Part shown: positions 56,513 through 64,000 of the stretch, piece by piece
How positions within the stretch are numbered: the first letter of the stretch is position 1
Layout of the letters: each line of letters begins with the position of its first letter
Origin: Tisiphia sp964030975
GTDB taxonomy: Bacteria; Pseudomonadota; Alphaproteobacteria; Rickettsiales; Rickettsiaceae
Reading direction: 5' to 3'
Assembly (NCBI RefSeq): GCF_964030975.1
Contig: NZ_CAXIQH010000001.1
Span: forward strand, 186,001 to 250,000
DNA: 64,000 nt
Program-made: the position numbers and the translations under genes
Notes under the pieces: generated by a model
The model's input: only the letters and a program-made list of their open reading frames with translations
Databases searched by the model: none
What the model was told of the DNA's origin: nothing

Positions 56513-58402
56513 TTACTTATTACTTACATCCTCGTAATTAGCATCAACTACTTTATCGTCATTACTTGCCTCAGCTCCCGCGTTACTATCATCGCCTGAC
56601 GGAGATTTGTACATGGCTTCTCCAAGCTTCATACTTGCTGTCATCAGAGTGTCAGTTTTTGCTTTAATTTCTTCAAGCTTATCTGACTCTAAAGCTGCCT
56701 TTAACTCTGTTATAGCGTTTTCTGCTTGTTGTTTATCGTCAGCTGATATTTTACTATCATATTCTTTTAGAGTCTTTTCTGTTGAATAAACTAAGCTGTC
56801 TGCACTATTTTTAGCTTCAATTAGTTCACGACGCTTTTTATCATCCTCAGCGTTTTTTTCCGCATCTTTTACCATTTGTTCAATTTCTTTATCACTAAGC
56901 CCCCCAGAAGCCTGGATAGTTACTTTTTGTTCCTTGCCACTAGCTTTGTCCTTGGCCGAAACATGAACTATACCATTAACGTCTATATCAAAGGTTACTT
57001 CAATTTGAGGTGTTCCTCGTGATGCAGGTGGTATACCATCAAGATTAAATTGTCCAAGCAGTTTATTAGCAGATGCCATTTCCCGTTCACCTTGGAAAAC
57101 TCTAATTGTTACGGCATGTTGGTTATCTTCAGCTGTAGAGAATGTTTGACTTTTCTTAGTAGGAATAGTTGTATTACGATCAATCAGCCTAGTAAACACC
57201 CCGCCAAGAGTTTCAATACCTAAAGATAAAGGGGTAACATCTAACAATAATATATCAGTAACTTCTTTGTTTAACACCCCGCCTTGAATAGCAGCACCTA
57301 AAGCTACGACCTCATCAGGATTTACTCCTCTATGTGGTTCGCGACCAAAAAATTCTTTTACCTTGTCAATAACTTTTGGCATTCTAGTCATACCACCAAC
57401 AAGTACTACTTCCTGAATATCCGAAGCTTTTAGCCCAGCATCTTTTAATGCTTTCCTACATGGCTCTATTGTATCATCAATTAACGTTGCCACTAAGGAC
57501 TCTAATTTTGCCCTAGTAAATTTTATATTTAAATGTTTAGGGCCTGAGCTATCAGCCGTAATATATGGCAAATTAACATCAGTTTGCGGTACAGACGATA
57601 ATTCTTTTTTAGCTTTTTCCGCAGCTTCCTTCAGACGTTGCAAAGCTAAAGGATCCTTACGTAAATCCATACCACTTTCTTTCTTAAACTCATCAATTAA
57701 ATAATCTAGAATTCTTGAATCAAAATCTTCTCCACCAAGGAAAGTATTACCGTTGGTAGATTTAACCTCAAATACTCCGTTACCTATTTCTAAAATTGAT
57801 ACATCGAACGTACCGCCACCAAGATCATAAACGGCAATTATTTTGCTTTCAGCTTTATCAAAACCATATGCTAAAGCGGCTGCTGTTGGTTCGTTGATTA
57901 TCCTTAATACTTCCAAACCAGCAATTTTCCCAGCATCTTTAGTTGCTTGACGCTGTGCATCGTTAAAATATGCTGGGACAGTAATAACTGCTTGCGTTAC
58001 TTTTTCACCAAGATAATTTTCAGCTGTTTCTTTCATTTTCTGGAGAATATAAGCACTAATTTGGCTAGGTGAATATTTCTCTCCGTTAACTTCGACCCAA
58101 GCATCATTATTAGCAGCTTTTACAATCTGGTACGGTACAAGGTCTTGATCTTTTTTAACCATAGGATCAGAAAAATTCCTACCTATCAATCTTTTAACGC
58201 CATATAAAGTATTCCTTGGGTTGGTTACAGCTTGGCGTTTTGCTGGTTCGCCAATTAACTTTTCACCACCGCTAGCAAATCCTACCATTGATGGAGTCGT
58301 TCTAATCCCTTCAGCATTTGCTATAACTTTTGGTTCTTTGCCTTCCATTACTGCAACGCAGGAATTTGTTGTTCCTAAATCTATACCTATGATTTTTGCC
58401 AT
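56513..58402 (-). CDS. dnaK: Chaperone DnaK (Hsp70)
   Basis: 629 residues from the ATG at 58402, which has an AGGAG ribosome binding site 5 bp upstream; an in-frame TTG lies 18 bp earlier. The nucleotide-binding domain begins IIGIDLGTTNSCVAV and includes AVYDLGGGTFDVSILEIG and VLVGGMTRMPKV. The linker ends in LLLDVTPLSLGIETLGG, which opens the substrate-binding domain. The tail is charged. ATP-driven folding chaperone of the heat-shock system. Confidence 0.97.
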   Translation of the reverse strand: MAKIIGIDLGTTNSCVAVMEGKEPKVIANAEGIRTTPSMVGFASGGEKLIGEPAKRQAVTNPRNTLYGVKRLIGRNFSDPMVKKDQDLVPYQIVKAANNDAWVEVNGEKYSPSQISAYILQKMKETAENYLGEKVTQAVITVPAYFNDAQRQATKDAGKIAGLEVLRIINEPTAAALAYGFDKAESKIIAVYDLGGGTFDVSILEIGNGVFEVKSTNGNTFLGGEDFDSRILDYLIDEFKKESGMDLRKDPLALQRLKEAAEKAKKELSSVPQTDVNLPYITADSSGPKHLNIKFTRAKLESLVATLIDDTIEPCRKALKDAGLKASDIQEVVLVGGMTRMPKVIDKVKEFFGREPHRGVNPDEVVALGAAIQGGVLNKEVTDILLLDVTPLSLGIETLGGVFTRLIDRNTTIPTKKSQTFSTAEDNQHAVTIRVFQGEREMASANKLLGQFNLDGIPPASRGTPQIEVTFDIDVNGIVHVSAKDKASGKEQKVTIQASGGLSDKEIEQMVKDAEKNAEDDKKRRELIEAKNSADSLVYSTEKTLKEYDSKISADDKQQAENAITELKAALESDKLEEIKAKTDTLMTASMKLGEAMYKSPSGDDSNAGAEASNDDKVVDANYEDVSNK

Positions 58403-58446
58403 ATACACTCCTAATTCCAATTAAACAAATCAACTTAATAAGTTTT

Positions 58447-58475
58447 GATATAGTGACTTACAGTCTATTTTACAA
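58447..58475 (-). promoter_or_regulatory. Likely dnaK promoter
   Basis: On the - strand TTGTAA and TATATC are separated by 17 bp, 45 bp before the dnaK ATG. No CIRCE inverted repeat is visible. A heat-shock sigma site is possible but not clear. Confidence 0.4.
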
Positions 58476-59129
58476 GAGGTGGTAGTGAAAAAAATCGTGA
58501 GAATATCCACTATATGAGAATAGGGTAGGGCATTTGGACGAATCGCCTATTTCACTTTGCACATTTCTACGATTTTGAATTCCCCTAATTCTCTCTTTAT
58601 TAGAACCTTCTCTTACTTCAATTAATCCTTGTGTAAGATGTTTTAACTTAGAGCTTTCAGCATAAAGAACCATATGCTTAAAAAACTTGGTAAATTTACC
58701 CACTAGCTTATTACCACCATTCCAATACAAATCCTCAATCATCAGCATCTCGTTAGGTTTTAGCTTATCCCAGGATTTGCCATAAATATTTTTTAGTTCG
58801 ATGCGATTAACGGCACTCTTATAGTCGTATATCATTCGAGATTGTTGTGTTGTAATAGTTTGCTCACCATTATAAACTTTATCAAATGATATCAAACCCT
58901 GAAATATTGCCTGCCAAATAGTTTTTGCTCTTGGATTATCCATGTTAAAGCCTGTCCCTATAGTCTTATTGCCCTTAATATCTTTATATATCTGTAATAT
59001 TTCATTTTCATTACCTTTAATAAAAGTAAATGCCATTTCTTGGTAAAATTGTAGATGTTGCGGATTAAAAAGATTTAAGCCATGTAATTTATCCCGTAAT
59101 TCAGCGGCAATTTTTATACTTACTACCAT
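58470..59129 (-). CDS. Lysozyme-like protein (T4-lysozyme/GH24-type catalytic triad)
   Basis: 219 residues without a signal peptide. The N-terminal half contains E41, D50 and T56 in the segment ENEILQIYKDIKGNKTIGTG, the exact E-x8-D-x5-T spacing of the T4 lysozyme active site. MLMIEDLYWNGGNKLVGKF matches the later helices of this fold. It would cut peptidoglycan glycan strands. Lack of a signal peptide and the nearby phage genes suggest a phage endolysin origin, or a host-adapted effector. It ends about 50 bp upstream of dnaK. Confidence 0.65.
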   Translation of the reverse strand: MVVSIKIAAELRDKLHGLNLFNPQHLQFYQEMAFTFIKGNENEILQIYKDIKGNKTIGTGFNMDNPRAKTIWQAIFQGLISFDKVYNGEQTITTQQSRMIYDYKSAVNRIELKNIYGKSWDKLKPNEMLMIEDLYWNGGNKLVGKFTKFFKHMVLYAESSKLKHLTQGLIEVREGSNKERIRGIQNRRNVQSEIGDSSKCPTLFSYSGYSHDFFHYHLL

Positions 59130-59239
59130 AAATTTATAATTATTTATCTTGAAAAAATCAATAATAGCATATTTTTAGCTAGCACTAAGTGTTCTAGTAA
59201 AAAAAATCATTGACTAGGCAACTATATTAAAACATAATC

Positions 59240-59642
59240 ACCTCGATGGTCGTGCAGTTGCGTAAAAATCTATACTAGAATTTACGAGGAAAGTCCGGAC
59301 TCTACAGAGATATGGTGCTGGTTAACGTCCAGCGGGAGAGTAATCTTTTAGGGAAAGTGCCGCAGAAAATATACCGCCAAATTATAATTTAACATGGTTT
59401 GGTAAGGGTGAAATGGTGTGGTAAGAGCACACCGGTAGGTTGGTAACAAGCTACGCATGGTAAACCCCACCAAGAGCAAGATCAAATAGGCACTACAGAA
59501 CTTACATGTTCCTAGGCATCTCTGGCTAGTAGTAGTGCGGGTAGATCGCTTGAGGTAAATGGTAACATTTATCCTAGATAAATAACTGCAATAGATAATA
59601 GAAATATTATCTATACAAAATCCGGCTTACAGACCATCACTT
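59240..59642 (+). ncRNA. rnpB: RNase P RNA
   Basis: The universally conserved core is present: GAGGAAAGTCCGGACTC at about 59287, the GGGAAAGTGCC-like P10/P11 region, and the CAAATAGGCACTACAGAA and CCGGCTTACAGACC elements of the 3' half. The 5' and 3' ends pair through CTCGATGGTCGTG-type and CAGACCATC sequences. It is the catalytic RNA of the tRNA 5'-processing enzyme. The exact ends are estimated. Confidence 0.93.
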
Positions 59643-59666
59643 CTTTGTTGTTAAAATTGGTTTAAA

Positions 59667-60539
59667 ATGCATAGAAATATAAAATATAAACATATAGTAC
59701 TGTTACTAACAGTTATTATAATTTCTTTTTCGTTATTTAAATTTCTACCTACAGAAGTATTAAAAACTAAGGCGATATTAGAAGAGGATATTAAGATTTT
59801 TGTAGTAAACTTGGATCGTAGCCCAGAAAGATATCAAAAAATAACTCAGCAACTTCAAAAGAATGGGTTAAATTACGAAAGATTTAATGCTGTTGACGGG
59901 TATTTACTAGAAACCGTTGATGATAAGGGATTAAAATTTTCCGGTCGAGAGATAAAAAGCAATCCTGAACTCTTATTAGCAAATAGTTATTATACTATTC
60001 GGTGTCCTTCAGAAGATGTGGAATATTATTCTGATTTTTCAATATTACCTCGTACCCTAACTGCTGGAGAATTTGGCGTATATTGCAGTCACCGAGAGAT
60101 TTGGTATAAAATGGTTCAAAAAAATATTCCATATGCATTAATATTGGAAGATGACTCAGTACTTAGTGCAAATTTCCGGGAACAATTTCTAAAAACTATA
60201 AACACACTTCCATCATATTGGGATTTCGTTTATTTGTATATGATCCATTTTAAAGAAAAGGTATTTCTCAGTGTGCATAATAATCCACTTTTGAAAAAAA
60301 TAGGCACTAATGACATAGGCTTTACTACAGCAACGGCATATATGATTAGCTTACCTGCAGCAAGAGTGTTGCTTGACTCTAGTAAGAAATTTACTTGGCC
60401 AATAGATCATGTAATGGAGCGTAGCATTGTTTCAAAGAAAATGGAAGCTTATGTTATGTGGCCATTTCCAATTAATCCAGAAGGAGATTCGATCATTGGT
60501 GAAATGTTTCCTCAAAAGGGAGGGGAGATTCAACATTAG
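59667..60539 (+). CDS. Glycosyltransferase family 25 (LPS-type) membrane-anchored enzyme
   Basis: 290 residues. One N-terminal membrane segment (about 10-27) anchors it. The catalytic domain opens with IFVVNLDRSPERYQKI and continues with FNAVDG, GEFGVYCSHREIWYKMV and ALILEDDSVL, the order of motifs of family 25 transferases (galactosyl/glucosyl transfer to lipopolysaccharide or collagen-like targets). The LEDD acidic motif would bind the metal and sugar nucleotide. It starts 25 bp after rnpB and stands alone. The sugar and acceptor are unknown. Confidence 0.83.
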   Translation: MHRNIKYKHIVLLLTVIIISFSLFKFLPTEVLKTKAILEEDIKIFVVNLDRSPERYQKITQQLQKNGLNYERFNAVDGYLLETVDDKGLKFSGREIKSNPELLLANSYYTIRCPSEDVEYYSDFSILPRTLTAGEFGVYCSHREIWYKMVQKNIPYALILEDDSVLSANFREQFLKTINTLPSYWDFVYLYMIHFKEKVFLSVHNNPLLKKIGTNDIGFTTATAYMISLPAARVLLDSSKKFTWPIDHVMERSIVSKKMEAYVMWPFPINPEGDSIIGEMFPQKGGEIQH

Positions 60540-60544
60540 CTCTT

Positions 60545-60808
60545 GTCATTTGTCATTGAAAGGAGTATAAACCAACGAAGCAATTGTAAGTTGTCATTCC
60601 CGTGTAATTATGTCATTCCCGCGTAGTCGGGATAAGATACCTGCTTTCGCAGGGATGACATTGTAAGTTGTCCATTCCCGCGTAGGCGGGAATCTAAGAT
60701 ACCTGCTTTCGCAAGGTTAACACAAAAATGGATTGCTTCGTCGACCTACGGTCTTCCTCGCAATGACGGAGAAGCTATCTAAAACCTTAACAGGTTAGCT
60801 ATATAATA
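60545..60808. repeat. R1 unit split by R2 modules
   Basis: R1 arms at about 60551-60585 and 60728-60768 frame two or three R2 hairpins (60586-60725). AACCTTAACAGGTTAGCTATA at about 60782-60802 is an R1 MITE terminus. Second clear case of R2 sitting in the centre of R1. Confidence 0.75.
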
Positions 60809-60829
60809 TCTCAAGGATTTTTTTTAATT

Positions 60830-62344
60830 ATGAAGAATATTTTTTATACAGAATTTTGGCGTAAATATTATCCCGTTATTTTATGTTTCGTCTTAATGTT
60901 TTTACATTTCTTATCAGCCTATCCTGGTGGAATGTCGTTTGATAGTTTTTATCAATATGAACAAAGTATTAGTGGAAACTATTTCTCTCATCATCCGCCT
61001 TTAATGTCAATGGTGTGGTCGTTACTCAATCATATCTATCAAGGTCCACAGGTAATGCTATTATTGCATTTAGTGTTTTTGTGGGGAGGTATATTATTGC
61101 TTTTTTATGCTGACCCACAAAATAAATATAGATATCTTTATTTTGTAATACCATTTCTGCCAAATATATTAGCTCAATCTGGCATAATTTGGAAAGATAT
61201 AGGGTTTGCCGTAGGTAGTTTTTTTGTAGTAGCTAGTTGTGTTTTTTATATCTATCATCAAAACCGACCATCTTGTTTGACAGTTATTGGACTATTATTA
61301 GTTATTTTTTATGTTGTTGGCGTTAAATTTCAAGCACAATTTATCGCACCAATTTTAGTTTTTTTTGTATTGTCAGTTTATCTTAAAGCTATAGCTGACC
61401 CGGCTAACATTATGCCAAGTTCACAGACGTCATTGCGAGAAGCTACTTTAGTAGCGACGAAGCAATCCACAAAAGTGACCAGGAATGGATTGCTTCGTCG
61501 TGCTTCGCTACTCCTCGCAATGACGGACGTCAGTTTACTATGGCTAAATGCTAGTCGGGTTAGCTATAATTGGTTTATCAGAATAATAATTACTACTATC
61601 CTTTCCTTACTAATAATAGAGGGTAATAATCAGCTTGCTAAGCATTTTTCTACAGATAGTCATGCAAAGCAAGTACGCCTATTATTTGACATGGCAGGGA
61701 TAAGTGTTGAAATAGATAATGATGATGTACTACCAGACTATGTTAAAGAAAATAAAATATATAGTTTTGAAAAGCTTAAAGCCCTCTATACTCCTGGGTT
61801 AGTTAATTATTTAGTTTCTGGTGATAATGGGATTTACAATTCTACGTCAGACCCCATAAAATTACAAGAGATGGAGTCTAGTTATATAAGAGCTGTAATT
61901 CACCATCCACTCGCTTTTCTTAAACATCGCATGAAGAATTTCATTTTGTTAATGAAGGAGTCTGGGTACTATAATAACGATTTACTTATTGATCCTAACG
62001 AAGCACAAAAATATGGCATTTATCTTAAAAAAAATCATGTGAAAAACCTGATGATAAGTTACTTAGACGCATTTCCAAGGGTAGTAACTAAGAATTTTAT
62101 TAGCTTTATACTAATATTTGTTTATTTAATAGCCATTTTAACAAATAAACAATCTAATAATCCTGAAAAAGCTATTCTAATTTATGTTGTCGCTATAGGT
62201 CTTGTGTTCTCGGTAGTACTATTTTTTGTTACTATGGCGTGTGATTACCGTTACTACTATGTCATAAGAGTTTTAACATTGTTTAGCTTGCCAATTTATC
62301 TGAAACTCAGACATTGCAAAGCAAAAAATGTTGTGTATAGCTAA
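60830..62344 (+). CDS. Multi-pass membrane protein (possible GT-C-type transferase) with in-frame MITE
   Basis: 504 residues with about 9-10 membrane segments. The first periplasmic loop, SAYPGGMSFDSFYQYEQSISGNYFSHHPPLMSMVW, resembles the D-containing first loop of GT-C-type membrane glycosyltransferases, but I cannot name the family. Residues about 189-248 are encoded by a translated R1 MITE, so the original protein was near 444 residues. The gene follows a GT25 transferase, which makes a role in surface-glycan assembly plausible. Confidence 0.65.
   Translation: MKNIFYTEFWRKYYPVILCFVLMFLHFLSAYPGGMSFDSFYQYEQSISGNYFSHHPPLMSMVWSLLNHIYQGPQVMLLLHLVFLWGGILLLFYADPQNKYRYLYFVIPFLPNILAQSGIIWKDIGFAVGSFFVVASCVFYIYHQNRPSCLTVIGLLLVIFYVVGVKFQAQFIAPILVFFVLSVYLKAIADPANIMPSSQTSLREATLVATKQSTKVTRNGLLRRASLLLAMTDVSLLWLNASRVSYNWFIRIIITTILSLLIIEGNNQLAKHFSTDSHAKQVRLLFDMAGISVEIDNDDVLPDYVKENKIYSFEKLKALYTPGLVNYLVSGDNGIYNSTSDPIKLQEMESSYIRAVIHHPLAFLKHRMKNFILLMKESGYYNNDLLIDPNEAQKYGIYLKKNHVKNLMISYLDAFPRVVTKNFISFILIFVYLIAILTNKQSNNPEKAILIYVVAIGLVFSVVLFFVTMACDYRYYYVIRVLTLFSLPIYLKLRHCKAKNVVYS
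61391..61573 (+). repeat. Complete R1 MITE inserted in frame in a membrane-protein gene
   Basis: The left terminus ATAGCTGACCCGGCTAACAT (about 61391) and right terminus GCTAGTCGGGTTAGCTATA (to 61569) are inverted repeats around an R1 unit (61430-61526). It encodes ...SLREATLVATKQST... and ...NGLLRRASLLLAMTD... in frame. Confidence 0.85.
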
Positions 62345-62501
62345 CTCAATAATATTACTTCGTCATTGTAAGATGCCCTTTCAGCGTAGGTGGGAATGAC
62401 AAGGGAGTACGGGAATGACATTTTACAAATATTATTTTACTGGATTTCTCTCGTATGTTACTTTATAAATTTAACTTGATTTTATTTAGCAGATTCTAAA
62501 A

Positions 62502-63542
62502 ATGAATGTTATAGACAAAGAAAGAGCACTACTTGCCGCACTTAGCCAAATCGAGAAAAGTTATGGTAAAGGTTCGGTCATGAAACTTGGTCAACGTCGG
62601 GCTGTAGATGTTGAGGCAATACCAACAGGATCGCTAGGGCTTGATATAGCACTTGGTATAGGTGGTTTACCTAAGGGAAGGATTATTGAAATTTTTGGAC
62701 CGGAAAGTTCAGGAAAGACTACCTTAACTCTACATGTAATTGCTGAAGCACAGAAGAAAGGTGGCACTTGTGCTTTTATTGACGCAGAACATGCTTTAGA
62801 CCCAGCATATGCCAAAAAACTTGGAGTAAATATTGACGAGCTTATTATTTCTCAACCAGACACCGGGGAACAGGCTCTTGAAATAACTGATACTCTAGTA
62901 CGCTCTGGAGCTATTGATATGGTTGTTATCGATAGTGTTGCCGCTCTTGTACCTAAAGCAGAGATTGAAGGAGAAATGGGTGACTCCCACATGGGGTTAC
63001 AAGCCAGATTAATGAGCCAAGCCCTTAGGAAACTTACCGCATCGATTTCCAGAACTAATTGTATAATTATTTTCATTAATCAAATTAGAATGAAAATAGG
63101 TGTTATGTTTGGCAGCCCAGAAACTACTACAGGTGGTAATGCTTTAAAATTTTATGCCTCAGTGAGGCTAGATATCAGAAGAATTTCATCAATCAAGGAT
63201 AAAGAGGAAGTAGTAGGTAGTCAAACTAAAGTCAAAGTTGTTAAAAATAAAGTCTCTCCACCATTCAAAACTGCAGAATTTGACATAATGTATGGTAGTG
63301 GTATTTCTAAAGAAAGCGAGATAATTGACCTTGGCGTTAAGTTTGAAATAGTAGAAAAGTCTGGTTCTTGGTTTTCCTATAAGGATACTCGTATAGGGCA
63401 GGGTAGAGAGAATGTTAAACATTACCTAAGAGAACATCCAGCTATCTGTTGCGAAATAGAACAATTAATTCGTCAAAAATCTTCTCATAATGCTAATATT
63501 ATCTTTGATAGTGAAACAGTAATTATAGAAGAGGATGAATAA
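62502..63542 (+). CDS. recA: Recombinase RecA
   Basis: 346 residues, the normal length. Walker A GPESSGKTT starts at residue 66, as in E. coli. Further hallmarks are SYGKGSVMKLG, the Walker B region MVVIDSVAALVPKAEIEGEMGD, the loop INQIRMKIGVMFGSPETTTGGNALKFYASVRLDIRR, and the C-terminal acidic tail. Drives homologous strand exchange, the activity implied by the IS-mediated rearrangements in this window. It stands alone, with repeat-like DNA on both sides. Confidence 0.97.
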   Translation: MNVIDKERALLAALSQIEKSYGKGSVMKLGQRRAVDVEAIPTGSLGLDIALGIGGLPKGRIIEIFGPESSGKTTLTLHVIAEAQKKGGTCAFIDAEHALDPAYAKKLGVNIDELIISQPDTGEQALEITDTLVRSGAIDMVVIDSVAALVPKAEIEGEMGDSHMGLQARLMSQALRKLTASISRTNCIIIFINQIRMKIGVMFGSPETTTGGNALKFYASVRLDIRRISSIKDKEEVVGSQTKVKVVKNKVSPPFKTAEFDIMYGSGISKESEIIDLGVKFEIVEKSGSWFSYKDTRIGQGRENVKHYLREHPAICCEIEQLIRQKSSHNANIIFDSETVIIEEDE

Positions 63543-63596
63543 CAAATATAAGCAATCCTGTCTTATGTCATCCCTGCTTCGGTGCGGGATATTAGC

Positions 63597-63795
63597 CACA
63601 ACTGTCGAAAGTTAGAAGGTAGAGCGGGTTTAGAGGTTATCATGGTAATTTAAAAGTTGTGGAAAAATAACTGGCGTCATTGCGAGGAGGCGTGAACCGA
63701 CGAAGCAATCCATTTTTGGTTACTTTTATGGATTGCTTCGTCGACCTACGGTCTTCTCGCAATGACGTTGACCACATACGACTTTTAAAGTACAC
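63597..63795. repeat. R1 repeat with flanking GTCGAAAGTTAGAAG-type repeat
   Basis: CACAACTGTCGAAAGTTAGA at 63598 and following bases recur (inverted) at 33695-33766. An R1 unit occupies 63676-63766. No gene is supported. Confidence 0.72.
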
Positions 63796-63883
63796 TATAG
63801 TGAAACCTATTGAATTAGGTGATACAAACTTTGTGTTAACCTTGCGAAAGCAGGTATCTAGATTCCCGCATAAGCGGGAATGA
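63796..63883 (-). repeat. R3 arm and R2 hairpin, left of IS1111-type copy 2
   Basis: TATAGTGAAACCTATTGAAT through the hairpin TTCCCGCATAAGCGGGAA, then the IS begins. Same loop variant as at 48107-48130. Confidence 0.8.
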
Positions 63884-64000
63884 TGGTATGGACGAGTGAA
63901 GCGAAATATGCTTTACTTGTACGGAGTCTGGTGAAAAATGTTTTTCAGTTGCTCCAAATTAAATAACAATTTAATTAATAGGTCCATACCATGATAAATA
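63884..64000 (+). mobile_element. IS110-family (IS1111-type) element, copy 2, start only
   Basis: TGGTATGGACGAGTGAAGCG and the next 107 bp are the same leader as in copy 1 (complement of 48000-48106). The transposase ATG is at 63991 and reads MINN before the window ends. Confidence 0.88.

Noticed and set aside
63680..63883. Open frame before the second IS1111 copy
   Set aside because: Consists entirely of R1, R3 and R2 repeat sequence.

Overview
The window is an AT-rich piece of a Rickettsiaceae chromosome (Rickettsia or a close relative such as Megaira or Tisiphia). This rests on a gene resembling the N-terminal third of the rickettsial surface/effector antigen Sca4, the ybeY-tlyC pair, an AmpG-like permease, a Tim44-like protein, Rickettsia-style palindromic repeats that sit in frame inside coding genes, and intact dnaK, dnaJ, recA and rnpB. 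Roughly a third of the sequence is insertion sequence (IS) DNA from at least seven families: IS66 (four full copies and one fragment), IS5 (two identical full copies and one half), an IS427-like IS5 element, IS256, IS110/IS1111 (one full copy and the start of another at the right edge), IS630 and ISAs1. Several are nested in one another.

Layout. 0.16-1.1 kb: a Fic-domain protein. 1.2-8.9 kb: a decayed podovirus-like packaging module (terminase fragment, frameshifted coiled-coil protein, head-tail connector/portal) broken by ISAs1, IS256 and IS5. 8.9-24 kb: three IS66 copies separated by a symporter/sensor-kinase gene whose end is cut off, a toxin-antitoxin pair, an XRE regulator, and a Sca4 gene cut short by IS630. 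24-25.3 kb: an HK97-type portal gene. 26-40.5 kb: mostly ordinary chromosome (FAD oxidoreductase, Tim44-like protein, AmpG-like permease, a secreted Cys-rich protein, XRE regulator, YgjP-like metalloprotease, ABC-F, TlyC, YbeY, DusB, secreted phospholipase D), with intergenic gaps full of small palindromic repeats. 40.8-46.4 kb: IS5-type elements, a VapBC-type pair, nested MITEs (short non-autonomous inverted-repeat elements) and tRNA-Ala. 46.6-52.4 kb: an IS110/ISAs1/IS630/IS66/IS5 pile-up. 52.4-54.6 kb: a second, partial copy of the portal region plus a terminase. 55-63.5 kb: dnaJ, dnaK, a lysozyme-like gene, rnpB, a GT25 glycosyltransferase, a membrane protein and recA. The window ends in a second IS110.

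The main story is genome remodelling. IS66 flanks at 21.34 kb and 48.93 kb carry the same 8-bp target sequence in inverse complement, and each joins one half of a single IS630 element. Inverting the ~25 kb between them rebuilds that IS630 and also puts portal, small ORF and terminase back in one direction. The portal/terminase locus carries a 523-bp duplication bounded by IS66 ends. This fits unequal crossing-over between IS66 copies.

A second layer consists of palindromic repeats. R1 carries TGCGAG-type arms and has terminal inverted repeats. R2 is a ~60-bp hairpin module with the TCATTCCCGC stem. R3 is a 140-bp MITE starting TATAGT. R5 and two further MITEs also occur. They are nested: R2 sits in the centre of both R1 and R3, R3 is inserted twice in one transposase, and R1 is translated in the same frame inside two membrane proteins. 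An IS1111-type element sits exactly at the foot of the R2 hairpin at both of its locations. Its non-coding end contains short matches to both feet of that hairpin, a candidate guide RNA. Product names are read from sequence motifs alone; no database search was run.
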